Positions 56,109 through 64,000 of a DNA stretch of 64,000 bases are shown here, one piece after another. How positions within the stretch are numbered: the stretch's first letter is position 1; each line of letters starts with the position of its first letter. Source of the stretch: Perkinsela sp. pyNocScin1. Lineage: Eukaryota; Euglenozoa; Kinetoplastea; Prokinetoplastida; Perkinselidae. The stretch is from NCBI GenBank assembly GCA_964019655.1, contig CAXHTR010000004.1:868001-932000 (forward strand), read 5' to 3'. A program made the position numbers and the translations under genes. The notes under the pieces are model-generated. The model had not been told where the DNA came from. It did no database searches and saw only the letters and a list, made by a program, of their open reading frames with translations.

Positions 56109-57089
56109 ATGTCCAAATCAGCGCTCGAGCAACTCCGCGAACACTCCGAGATCGTTATCGACACCGCCAACGTCGACGAAATTGACACCTTCGCCCCTGC
56201 CGATGCCACGACGAACCCCTCACTCATCTGCAGTGCGCTGCAGAGCAACCGCTTCGAGCACCTCCTCCAGGGCGCCGTCGCCTACGCGCGCTACACAAAG
56301 CCGCACGCCACGCCGGCAGAGCACGTCGATCTCGCCCTCGACAAGGTCACCGTCGACATCGGTGGCCACATCCTCAAGCGCATCGCGGGCCGCGTCTCGA
56401 CAGAGGTCGACGCGCGCCACAGCTTCTCCGCCGAGAAGTCTATTGCCAAGGCCCGCCAGCTCGTCGCGATGTACGCGGAGATCGGTGTCCCGAAGGAGCG
56501 CCTCTACATCAAGCTCGCCGCGACGTGGGAGGGCATCCAGGCCGCGAGGACGCTCGAGGCCGAGGGCATTGCATGTAATTTGACGCTCATTTTCTCGTTT
56601 ACGCAGGCGCTCGCGTGCGCACAGGCCGGCGTCTCGCTGATTTCGCCGTTCGTGGGCCGCATTCTCGACTGGCACGTTGCGCACGGCATGGCGCCTTGCC
56701 AGCCTGCCGACGAGCCCGGTGTCGTGAGCGTCTCGCGCATCTACCGCTACTTCAAAGCGCACGGCTACAAGACTATCGTCATGGGCGCGAGCTTTCGGAA
56801 CACCGGCGAGGTCGTCGCGCTCGCTGGCTGTGACAAACTCACAATCTCGCCAAAGCTCCTTGAGGAGCTCTCGCGGATGGAATCTGTCGTCGACGCCCCG
56901 CTGAAAGCGCAAAAGGCAGCGGAGGAGATTCAGCCGGCGCTCGAGCAGGCGGACTTTTTGTTTCACCTACACGCCGACGCGATGGCCATCGAGAAGCTCT
57001 CGGAGGGCATTCGCAAGTTTGACGCGGACACGTGGAAGGCGCGGGACATAGTACAGCGCGCATTTGAAACAAGCGTCGCTGGGAACTGA
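56109..57089 (+). CDS. TAL1: Transaldolase
   Basis: 326 residues, the usual length. It transfers a three-carbon unit between sugar phosphates in the non-oxidative pentose phosphate pathway. Motifs: D-A-T-T-N-P-S-L-I at 32-40, V-S-T-E-V-D-A-R at 96-103, the Schiff-base lysine K135 in R-L-Y-I-K-L-A-A-T-W-E-G, and N-L-T-L-I-F-S-F-T-Q-A. The end (V-A-G-N) is not a type 1 peroxisomal signal, so glycosomal import through PEX5 is not indicated. The frame upstream to 55995 starts with TTG and is leader sequence. Confidence 0.95.
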   Translation: MSKSALEQLREHSEIVIDTANVDEIDTFAPADATTNPSLICSALQSNRFEHLLQGAVAYARYTKPHATPAEHVDLALDKVTVDIGGHILKRIAGRVSTEVDARHSFSAEKSIAKARQLVAMYAEIGVPKERLYIKLAATWEGIQAARTLEAEGIACNLTLIFSFTQALACAQAGVSLISPFVGRILDWHVAHGMAPCQPADEPGVVSVSRIYRYFKAHGYKTIVMGASFRNTGEVVALAGCDKLTISPKLLEELSRMESVVDAPLKAQKAAEEIQPALEQADFLFHLHADAMAIEKLSEGIRKFDADTWKARDIVQRAFETSVAGN

Positions 57090-57408
57090 GCCAATTTAGT
57101 GTACATTGTAGTAATAGATTGCTCTTGTTAAGTTGAATGGTTTGCACAGGCACAAGTCGGGTATTGGGTTTGGTTGCTATACTTATTTCATACAAATGCA
57201 GGTTAAATTGCTGCCACAGTCTACGTAGGCGTGTATCGCTACACTTTGGGTTACATTTTTTCAAAGGCGTACTCATTCGCTTCAGCTTTTCAAAGCTTGT
57301 ATGTTATGCCAATGTCTATTTTGAAGAATTCGGGCTCAGTTAGGGTGCTCGATACTTCGATAGTAACGAATTCAGCGTACTTCTCCTTCACTTCATTTTC
57401 CTCTACGA
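57090..57408. other. Intergenic
   Basis: 319 bases. It ends in a long pyrimidine-rich stretch (CTTCTCCTTCACTTCATTTTCCTC) right before the next ATG. Nothing else is recognised. Confidence 0.4.
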
Positions 57409-58266
57409 ATGATTCTCACTGCTTTTATTCACTGCGTCGACCCGTCTCTCGGCCGCCTCGACCACGCCTCGCTCTCAGACCAGGCGCTGATGGAGCTCCT
57501 TTTCGGCCGGATGTACCGTGACAAGCTCAAAAAGTTCCAGGACGAGCACGGCGAGTTCCTCGACATCGCGGAGTGGCCCGGTGTCACGTGCAAGGACGAC
57601 ACTGTCGACCGCATCGATTTCAGCCAGAATGAGATTGAGGGCTTTTTCGACTTTGCGAACATCCCACGTAACGTCACGTACTTTCGCATCAGCAGCTCGG
57701 AGCGGAGCCTGTGCAAGGCGGAGGGGAAGCTCGACGTCAAAGACCTCCCGCGTGGTCTCACTGCTTTTCTCATTCCGTTCAATATTTTTACCGGTGGCGT
57801 TGAGACGAAGGACCTCCCTCAGGGACTGACGCTCCTTGACATTGGTGGCAACCTCTTGCTGAGCGGAACCTTCGCATTCGAGGCGCTGCCGAAAGACCTG
57901 CAGCAGTGCTCCATCATGTTCAATAAATTCTCAGGGAGCGTGCGGCTCGACGAGCTCCCGGCGAAGCTCGAGCGGCTCTTCATAAACAACAACAAATTCA
58001 GCGGCTGTTTCGAGCTTCTAAAGCCGCCTGCGACACTCGTCGAGCTCGACGCGGCGCACAACGCTTTTAGCGGGACCGCCGTCGTCACGCTGCGCACACG
58101 CGCGAACGTCTATCTGAATAAGAATGAGCTCATCGCTATCGTCGACGAGCGTAAGAAGAAGCACCCACAGACGATGCGGATGCACATCGGCAGGTCCTAC
58201 GACCCATTCATGGATGACCTGTACGACGGGCCAGGTGAAGACCCAGAGGACTACTACCCGTTCTAA
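57409..58266 (+). CDS. Class A1 LRR protein, 6 repeats
   Basis: 285 residues. The leader M-I-L-T-A-F-I-H-C-V precedes D-P-S-L-G-R-L-D-H-A-S-L-S-D-Q-A-L-M-E-L-L. F-Q-D-E-H-G-E-F and W-P-G-V-T-C follow. There are six repeats, one with a Ser/Glu/Arg insertion. The C-terminal 45 residues are charged and aromatic and end D-P-E-D-Y-Y-P-F. It is GC-rich. It follows transaldolase directly in the same run. Confidence 0.84.
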   Translation: MILTAFIHCVDPSLGRLDHASLSDQALMELLFGRMYRDKLKKFQDEHGEFLDIAEWPGVTCKDDTVDRIDFSQNEIEGFFDFANIPRNVTYFRISSSERSLCKAEGKLDVKDLPRGLTAFLIPFNIFTGGVETKDLPQGLTLLDIGGNLLLSGTFAFEALPKDLQQCSIMFNKFSGSVRLDELPAKLERLFINNNKFSGCFELLKPPATLVELDAAHNAFSGTAVVTLRTRANVYLNKNELIAIVDERKKKHPQTMRMHIGRSYDPFMDDLYDGPGEDPEDYYPF

Positions 58267-58502
58267 AAGCGGTGGGTTTGATTGTGTATATGGACGACGG
58301 AATATATGTGAATGAAGCGAGCTATAAATATATGACATGGTTATTTGATGGAATCGGTATGAGTTGAGCCTCAGCTAAATGGAGATCAAAGCAGAAGGAA
58401 AACGAAAGTATAGCGATAACCCTGCTTGAGTCCATTTTTCCTCAATTTTTCCGTTTGCTCGTATTTTGAAATCTATCGCTACGTTTGACTATACCCATTC
58501 TT

Positions 58503-59330
58503 ATGTTTCTGACGTCATCTACTTTGCTCACCGCCGCCGACCCGCTCAGCGATAGAATTGAGCGACTGCCCGAGCAGACGCTGATGGAGCTCCTCATCGC
58601 CGACCTGGACGACCGCGACAAGCTCCGCCAACGCGACGGTTTCTACGGCAGCGCGAAGAAGTGGAAGGGCGTGCACCTCGACGAGTACGGGCTCATATGC
58701 GAGGTGCAGTGGAGCCTCGAGGACAAGCCGCACAAATCCGAGAAGAGCCCGCTGCAGCCCGGCGGGCTCATCGACCTGCAGTTCCTCCCGCACAGCGTCG
58801 AGGACTTCGCGATCTCGAACCTCGGGCTGAACGGCACCGTCGAGGCGCTCCGCCTGCCGCGCGACCTGCGCACACTCATCATCAGCCACAACTTTTTTGA
58901 GGGGACCCTCGACCTCGAGCGGCTCCCGCGCAAAATGAAGCTGCTACACATTCATGGGAACAGGTTTGAGGGGACGTTTGACCTCGAGCGCGCGCCGAAG
59001 ACGCTCACGCAGCTCTACGCGAACCACAATCGGCTCTCGGGCTCCGTCGACCTCATGCACCTCAGCGTGCCGCTCTGCCAGCTCCGGCTGCACCATAACA
59101 AATTCTCGGGGCGCATCGACATGCGCAACGTGCCGTCGACGGTGCGCGAGATCCAGCTGCACCAGAACAGCCTGCGGCAGGACCTCCTCGTCATCGGGAA
59201 TCTACACGTGCAGTGCCGCGTGTTCGTCGACCTCCACGCTTTCCGCAAGGTCCAGCGCATCAACGGCGACCCCGTGAAGGTCCACAAGTTCAAGGAGAGC
59301 TTCTGTATCATCTCGCAAGCACAGCACTGA
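58503..59330 (+). CDS. Class A1 LRR protein, 6 repeats
   Basis: 275 residues. The leader M-F-L-T-S-S-T-L-L-T-A-A precedes D-P-L-S-D-R-I-E-R-L-P-E-Q-T-L-M-E-L-L, with L-S-D-R in place of L-G-R. The Trp motif is W-K-G-V-H-L. The N-domain to LRR linker is long and rich in Lys, Ser and Pro. Six repeats, then a Q-D-L-L-V-I-G unit and a basic end. The frame opens at a TTG 18 bases earlier. It is the last gene of the + run. Confidence 0.83.
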   Translation: MFLTSSTLLTAADPLSDRIERLPEQTLMELLIADLDDRDKLRQRDGFYGSAKKWKGVHLDEYGLICEVQWSLEDKPHKSEKSPLQPGGLIDLQFLPHSVEDFAISNLGLNGTVEALRLPRDLRTLIISHNFFEGTLDLERLPRKMKLLHIHGNRFEGTFDLERAPKTLTQLYANHNRLSGSVDLMHLSVPLCQLRLHHNKFSGRIDMRNVPSTVREIQLHQNSLRQDLLVIGNLHVQCRVFVDLHAFRKVQRINGDPVKVHKFKESFCIISQAQH

Positions 59331-59369
59331 TTCTGGCCGCCAAGGCCCCGTCGCCAGCGGCGCGCAGTG

Positions 59370-59381
59370 CCCCCCCCCCCC
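59370..59381. repeat. C12 homopolymer
   Basis: Twelve C in a row in the presumed 3' UTR of an LRR gene. Confidence 0.85.
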
Positions 59382-59922
59382 TGTGCTTACCTACACCGTT
59401 CATATTTGAGATCAGTGAGTAGAGAGTCTGTGTTTTGAAGCCTTGGGAGAGGAATGCGAGTAGTTTTCTTGTTTTTTTGTTACAGTACAATAGCATAGTA
59501 AGGCAGGCTGGTCTGTGGCGAGCACTCTTATGAAGCTGAAGCTGGCTACATATACGACCATCTGGAATGCACTGTGCTTTGAATCAGGCCCAGGCAGACT
59601 TCAAATCAAATAAACGTGTCATTGTACGCCTTCGTTCTGCGTGAGGGTTCTATCGATAGAAAGTTCGACTAGGTCTTGAGTGGTTGTGGTAAGAAATTGC
59701 CCTATTTGAATCGATTTTGAGCAGGGTTCGTAAGACCTACTTTCAGCGTAGGATAAGGTTACGAGGAGGCCTTCTGATATTTTTTCTCGATATCTCTTCA
59801 TCGCATCTTGAATCATTATTCGCTGTGGTCAGCCTAAGCCCTGTGATTGAGAAGCTCAGTTGATTTTTAAATTGGCTGTACTCTTTTAACCCATGCACAT
59901 TCGATGCTTAGTATATCGTTCG

Positions 59923-59951
59923 AACAGTGGAACTGTTGACTTCACTTATAC
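59923..59951 (+). repeat. Orphan LRR-core relic
   Basis: The + strand reads N-S-G-T-V-D-F-T-Y-T outside any family frame. It is the only relic found on the + strand. Confidence 0.5.
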
Positions 59952-60082
59952 TTCCTAATACACCAACTCACATGCTGGCAGAAAGACGGACATTCGAAAT
60001 TATTCATACATTTAATTTTGATAGAGATGGGGAATCACTCATGCATAGCAACACCCTAAAAATTTTATCTAGCTTATTTGAA

Positions 60083-61483
60083 TCACATCAGCTGAAAGAC
60101 TGTGTCGTTAGTCCGAACGCGCTGAAAGAGATTCCGTGCGACGTTCACAGTTTTGAGCGATCGAGGCGCGTTCGTCGTGTCCAGCTCACCGCGCAGCTGG
60201 TTGTCCTGCAGCTCGAGCATCGTGAGCTCGCTGGGAAGCTCGCTGAGGTTGATTTCCCCCGTAAAAAGATTTTCATAGAGGCACAGCTCACTGAGAGACT
60301 CCGGTAGCGCCGTGAGGTCGAGCGCCCCCGAGAGCAGATTCTTGTGCAGCCAGAGTATTTTCATGCTGTCGGGAAGCCGCGTCAGACATATTTCCCCCGA
60401 GAATTTGTTCTTGTTCGCGAGGATCTCCTCGCATCCGTTCGGCAGGCGGTTCAGGTCAAAACTGCCGTGGAAAAGATTCAGACTGAGCCTTAAGAACTTG
60501 AGTCCAGCTGGCAGTGTCGTCGCGTCGACTTTGCCGTGGAAGCCGTTGACGGCAATGGACAGCCGCTGTACGCTTGCTGGGATACGTGATGTCGTGAGCG
60601 TCCCAATGAGCATATTGAAAGCAACTTCGATGACCTTAAGATCGTGCGGGAGCTCGTCGAGGTTGATGCTGCCACAGATCGCATTGCTGTGGGCATTGAA
60701 GCTCCGCATCGATTCAAGCGCTCTGAGAGGCGCAAGGTCGACGCTTCCGCTCAGCTGATTTTCCCACAAGAGAAGCTCCGCGAGTGTCTCTGGCAGGTCT
60801 TTGAGGCACACGCCCCCGACGAGATTATTCGTGTTGAGTCGGAGTGTCGAAAGAGTGCGCGGCAGCCCCGAGAGGTCAACAGTCCCCGATAGATTGTTTT
60901 TGTATGCGTAGAGCTGCTCGAGGTTTGGCGGTAGCGTGCGCAAGTCGATGCTGCCTTCGATATTGTTCTCAGCGAAGGAAAGTATCGTGAGGCAGCGTGG
61001 GAGCTGCGATGTTTCTGCGCTTCCACTGAGCCGATTACGCGTCATTTCGATTTCTGTGATGTTCGGCAGCCCGACCGGGAAACGGAGGCTCCCCTCTAGG
61101 CTGTTCTCCCACATCTGGAAGGTCTCGACGGCAGGTGGGAGGAGCCCAAAGTCGACGCTTCCCGAAAACCCAAAGCTGGTGATGGCAATGTTCTTGAGCG
61201 ACTGCGGGAAAAACTGCAGGTGGACTGTCCCTTGAATGCTGTTGAGCACGCGATTGTCCTGCGCGTACCAAAGGATTTCTGTGACCTCGTTGTCGACCGA
61301 GCAGTGCACGGCCACCCAGTCGCACGCGTCCATGAAGTTCCCTTTCGTGTCCTGGAAGGCGGCTGGGCTCGAGACGCCGGCGATCAGCATTTCCATCAAA
61401 GCCTGCTGTGACATGCTGTCGTAGTCGAGCCGGCCGAGGCTCTGTGCTTCAATGCAGAGAAGAGCTAGCGATGTTATTGGCAT
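60083..61483 (-). CDS. Class A2 LRR protein, 16 repeats
   Basis: 466 residues. The leader M-P-I-T-S-L-A-L-L-C-I-E-A precedes S-L-G-R-L-D-Y-D-S-M-S-Q-Q-A-L-M-E-M-L; the Trp motif is W-V-A-V-H-C. Sixteen repeats in the A2 order: V-D-F-G-L-L-P second, irregular third, I-C-L-T-R-L-P thirteenth, L-D-L-T-A-L-P fourteenth. Repeat seven is V-C-L-K-D-L-P, a second Cys form. The tail is N-L-F-Q-R-V-R-T-N-D. The frame opens at a TTG 12 bases earlier. Confidence 0.87.
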   Translation of the reverse strand: MPITSLALLCIEAQSLGRLDYDSMSQQALMEMLIAGVSSPAAFQDTKGNFMDACDWVAVHCSVDNEVTEILWYAQDNRVLNSIQGTVHLQFFPQSLKNIAITSFGFSGSVDFGLLPPAVETFQMWENSLEGSLRFPVGLPNITEIEMTRNRLSGSAETSQLPRCLTILSFAENNIEGSIDLRTLPPNLEQLYAYKNNLSGTVDLSGLPRTLSTLRLNTNNLVGGVCLKDLPETLAELLLWENQLSGSVDLAPLRALESMRSFNAHSNAICGSINLDELPHDLKVIEVAFNMLIGTLTTSRIPASVQRLSIAVNGFHGKVDATTLPAGLKFLRLSLNLFHGSFDLNRLPNGCEEILANKNKFSGEICLTRLPDSMKILWLHKNLLSGALDLTALPESLSELCLYENLFTGEINLSELPSELTMLELQDNQLRGELDTTNAPRSLKTVNVARNLFQRVRTNDTVFQLM

Positions 61484-61633
61484 AGGTGTATTCAAGTAAA
61501 AAATGCAAAATGAATCGATGAAATGCGCGTCTTAAAAAAATCTTCGGGAGCTACAGAATCGTTGAAAAATTTTATTTCTGAGGTTTGCGAAACTTTGGGC
61601 TCGGGCTTCGACTTCTGGTTCACCATCTCAGTC

Positions 61634-63004
61634 CTACAAAAACTCAATTTGTGCGTTTTTGTTTCGGAAACTCTTCATGAGTAAGTTCCGCGAAAGCTTG
61701 AGGTGGATGAGCCCCTCGGGGATGTTCGTCACATCAACTTCTCCCGTAAACTCGTTGTCCTGCAGCCAGAGCTCCTTCATATTCGGTGGGAGGCGACTGA
61801 TATCAATTGTCCCTGAGAATTTATTAATGCGGAGGCTCATTTCTTCCAGAGCCAATGGTAGCGCTGTCAGGTCCACGCTGCCCGAGAGCCTGTTCTTCTT
61901 CATGCGGATAATTTTGAGTGTTTCAGGGAGCTTCGTCAGGCACAGACCACCAGTAAAATGATTGACGCTCATTTCGATATCTTTCAGACCACTTGGGAGG
62001 CTCTCGAGATCGATTGTACCGTGCATTAGATTTGCACATACGATGATCTCCTCAGCAGACGCCGGCAGGTGAGCTGTGTCAAAAGTACCGCTCAGTGCAC
62101 ATTCGCTTGCATCAAACTCGATGAGACTTTTTGGAAAATTTTGTGTCGAAACTGTCCCGTAGAGCTTATTCCCACCGAGGAAAAGAATTCGCATACTGCG
62201 TGGCAAGTTGTCGACATTGATACTGCCGTGAAATCGATTTGAGTGCAGATTAAGAACTTCAACCCCACGCCCGAGGTCTCGAAGGTCGAGCGTGCCTATC
62301 AGCAAGTTTTCGCTGATATGAAGCTCTAGGAGCGTCCCAGGCAGCTGGGATAAATCGATTTCTCCGGAGAAGCGGTTCAAACAGAGGTAGAGCTTTTGGA
62401 GCTGCTTTGGTAATGCAGTGAGATTAAGCGACCCCCTCAGAGCATTGCACCGCGCCTCAAAGCTTTGAAGATCTGTAGGCAATGCGCTTACGTCGAAATC
62501 CCCCTCAAAAGAATTTTCGTACAAGCTCAAGATCACAAGCGACCTGGGGAGGCTCATTGCGTCGACACCTCCCGAAAATTTATTACTGTCAATGTTTAGC
62601 ACACGAATTTTCGTAAGACGGTGAATGCCCTGCAATGATCCCGATAGATTATTGGACGCCACCCTCAGCTCCTGTAGCTCAGCCGGGAGCTGCGCAAAGT
62701 CGATTGACCCCCCATTGGTCACATTGTCCAGAATGACGACCTTCGTGGAGTCTGGAAGAAACTGAAAGTTGAACGTCCCTGTCAAATTCGTCCAGTATAC
62801 CTGCTGGACTTCGCCCGACGCACATACGACGCCTGGCCATTCAGTAATATCTTTGAAATTGTCGTTCAAATCCCGGAAGATGCTCGTCGTTGTAATTCCA
62901 GAAATGAACATCTCCATCAGCGCCTGCTGTGACATGCTGGTGTAGTCAAGTCGGCCAAGATACGCACTCTCAGCGAGAGATACGAAAATGATCCTTTCCA
63001 TCAT
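61634..63004 (-). CDS. Class A2 LRR protein, 16 repeats
   Basis: 456 residues. The leader M-M-E-R-I-I-F-V-S-L-A precedes E-S-A-Y-L-G-R-L-D-Y-T-S-M-S-Q-Q-A-L-M-E-M; the Trp motif is W-P-G-V-V-C. Sixteen repeats; the third is irregular (L-Q-G-I-H-R-L), the thirteenth is L-C-L-T-K-L-P. Two ATGs stand in tandem at the start. The linker lacks the insertion seen in the 60083 gene. 150 bases separate it from the next gene downstream. Confidence 0.87.
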   Translation of the reverse strand: MMERIIFVSLAESAYLGRLDYTSMSQQALMEMFISGITTTSIFRDLNDNFKDITEWPGVVCASGEVQQVYWTNLTGTFNFQFLPDSTKVVILDNVTNGGSIDFAQLPAELQELRVASNNLSGSLQGIHRLTKIRVLNIDSNKFSGGVDAMSLPRSLVILSLYENSFEGDFDVSALPTDLQSFEARCNALRGSLNLTALPKQLQKLYLCLNRFSGEIDLSQLPGTLLELHISENLLIGTLDLRDLGRGVEVLNLHSNRFHGSINVDNLPRSMRILFLGGNKLYGTVSTQNFPKSLIEFDASECALSGTFDTAHLPASAEEIIVCANLMHGTIDLESLPSGLKDIEMSVNHFTGGLCLTKLPETLKIIRMKKNRLSGSVDLTALPLALEEMSLRINKFSGTIDISRLPPNMKELWLQDNEFTGEVDVTNIPEGLIHLKLSRNLLMKSFRNKNAQIEFL

Positions 63005-63301
63005 GTAAAATTCTACTGTTCTTTATGATAAGAAGAACATAGCGTAAAACAAACGGCACAATGTATGTATGTCACTTTTGTATGTTTTTCACAGACACTT
63101 ACTCCAAATAGTCTCTAGTTCACGAATTCTAACATAAATGGATCTGCATGGAATAAGGTTCAGATTCAAAATTTCAAGGAACATTGTCATCATTAACAAA
63201 AAATGTACGAAAAAGCTCTTTCTTGCTCTTTATCATAGCATTTTCTCGATATCTGAAGCTTATCTATAAGAGTCCTCACTTTTTATCTTATCTTAATAGA
63301 G
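63005..63301. other. Intergenic
   Basis: 297 AT-rich bases with several T-rich runs; no gene recognised. Confidence 0.4.
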
Positions 63302-64000
63302 CTACCAAAACTGAATTTGCGCTTTGCCGTGCCGGTACTTGGGCTCGAACGAATTTTTCGAGATGTTCACCTCGGTGACCGAATCTGGCAGCTTTGAAAA
63401 GTCCAGCTGGCCCCGCAGTCGATTTTCCTGCAGCTCTATCTGCTCGATCCCAAGCGGAAGGTGCCTGAGGTTTATCTCCCCTGTGAAATCGTTACATCCC
63501 AGTGTGATCCACACAAGGGACCCTGGCAGGGCCGTTAAGTCGAGGGATCCCGAGAGCTTGTTGTTGTGCAGCCAGAGCGTCTGAAGACCGACCGGCAGCT
63601 CTGTCAGACATATCTCCCCCGCAAAATGGTTGCGGTGCATCAGGAGCTCAGTCATTTGTGCAGGCAGGCCTTGCAAGTTGAGTGTGCCGTGCATCATGTT
63701 CCGGTATGCTTCAAAGACGCTCATCACCTCAGGAAGCTTTGACAACTCGATCGTCCCATGGAGTGCGCATGTGTTCAGGTCGCAGTTCGTGAGCGTCTGT
63801 GGCAGCGCAGCTGCGTCGATCGTGGCTGACACGAAGTTTCCAGCGAGGTACAACAGTTCGAGGGACCTTGGCAACTTCTCGAGGGATACGCTCCCGGTGA
63901 GGCCACTCGTGTGCAGGTTGAGGCGCATGAACGAGTCGTTCAGTACAGTCATGTCTATTGTCCCACTTGTCGGGTTCTCGCATATGGCAAGTACTGTGAG
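63302..64000 (-). CDS. Class A2 LRR protein, 5' end outside window
   Basis: 232 codons are visible and the frame stays open to the window edge, so the ATG at 63952 is internal. The visible part aligns with repeats 8 to 16 of the other A2 proteins: I-D-M-T-V-L-N as eighth, I-E-L-S-K-L-P eleventh, I-C-L-T-E-L-P thirteenth, L-D-L-T-A-L-P fourteenth, and the tail N-S-F-E-P-K-Y-R-H-G. If the class rule holds, about 230 more residues including the N-domain lie to the right. Confidence 0.85.
   Translation of the reverse strand, partial: LTVLAICENPTSGTIDMTVLNDSFMRLNLHTSGLTGSVSLEKLPRSLELLYLAGNFVSATIDAAALPQTLTNCDLNTCALHGTIELSKLPEVMSVFEAYRNMMHGTLNLQGLPAQMTELLMHRNHFAGEICLTELPVGLQTLWLHNNKLSGSLDLTALPGSLVWITLGCNDFTGEINLRHLPLGIEQIELQENRLRGQLDFSKLPDSVTEVNISKNSFEPKYRHGKAQIQFW

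Larger units (their letters stand above)
59331..60082. other. Convergent region with C12 tract and LRR relic
   Basis: 752 bases between converging LRR genes. It has a C12 run at 59370-59381, 40 bases after the stop codon, and an orphan LRR core on the + strand at 59923-59951. A minus-strand frame at 59619-59816 (65 codons) is not convincingly family-like. Confidence 0.5.

Noticed and set aside
56220-56966. Minus-strand frame of 248 codons over transaldolase
   Set aside because: Antisense shadow of a certain enzyme gene.
59619-59816. Minus-strand 65-codon frame as a class C N-domain remnant
   Set aside because: It has a loosely similar helix but lacks the Cys-x-Trp motif and any repeat.
1-64000. 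tRNA, rRNA, spliced-leader RNA genes or CRISPR arrays
   Set aside because: I scanned spacers for B-box-like words, regular short repeats and cloverleaf-sized GC-rich islands and saw none that hold up by eye; a covariance-model scan would be decisive.

Overview
The window looks like nuclear DNA of a euglenozoan protist, most probably a kinetoplastid. I see no convincing intron. Genes are short and densely packed, and they lie in long same-strand runs that switch at a few points. Many start codons follow closely after a pyrimidine tract and an AG, as expected for spliced-leader trans-splicing acceptors. The conserved genes are eukaryotic: Rrp5, RPL24, RPL28, mL49, POLD2, PARN, APC11 and transaldolase. 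A compact prokinetoplastid such as Perkinsela would fit, but that is a guess from gene style and not an identification. All starts below are ATG codons, chosen by acceptor position and by family alignment.

About 37 of roughly 50 genes belong to one expanded leucine-rich-repeat (LRR) family. Its 23-residue repeat has the consensus [IVL]-D-L-T-x-L-P-x-x-L-x-x-L-x-L-x-x-N-x-[FL]-x-G-x. I sort the members into classes. Class A begins with a tiny hydrophobic leader, often ending in Ala-Asp, then L-G-R, then a helix like D-x-x-S-Q-Q-A-L-M-E-L-L-V, then W-x-G-V-x-C, then LRRs. A1 members carry 5-11 repeats. A2 members carry exactly 16, with a signature 13th repeat [IL]-C-L-T-x-L-P. One giant carries 31. 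Class B has about five repeats, a G-N-F-x-L-x-x-L-P start and a final x-I-R-x-V-R-like basic tail. Class C has a cysteine-flanked C-x-W-x-x-[VI]-x-C motif, about four or five loose repeats and a tail like D-x-K-R-[VI]. None has a convincing C-terminal membrane segment, so they look like small secreted or luminal proteins. That is inference.

Layout. 0.4-2.2 kb: two + A1 genes. 2.8-3.6 kb: one - A1 gene. 3.6-5.2 kb: divergent strand switch carrying a hAT-type MITE with a perfect 8-bp target duplication. 5.2-15.9 kb: + LRR run (giant, B, A1, B, A2, A1, C, C, C). 16.4-22.8 kb: - LRR run which, read in its own direction, is B, A2, B, A2, A1, so it mirrors the + run. 22.8-24.8 kb: divergent switch with LRR relics. 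24.8-32.0 kb: + housekeeping block (Rrp5, two unknowns, RPL24, a nucleoplasmin-like protein, mL49). 32.0-36.6 kb: + LRR genes. 37.1-44.2 kb: - LRR genes including broken copies, with further relics between them. 44.3-46.2 kb: POLD2 on the - strand. 46.2-46.8 kb: divergent switch with a second MITE copy. 46.8-59.3 kb: + run mixing PARN, a membrane protein, APC11, RPL28, a SET-like protein and transaldolase with LRR genes. 60.1-64.0 kb: three - A2 genes, the last cut by the window edge.

The housekeeping genes serve ribosome assembly, translation, replication, RNA decay, cell-cycle ubiquitylation and the pentose phosphate pathway, and show no joint pathway. The notable biology is the LRR repertoire: fixed class architectures, near-identical relic islands between genes, frame breaks at G/C homopolymers, and a mirrored cluster. 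Together these look like an actively turning-over gene family, possibly for interaction with a host or partner.
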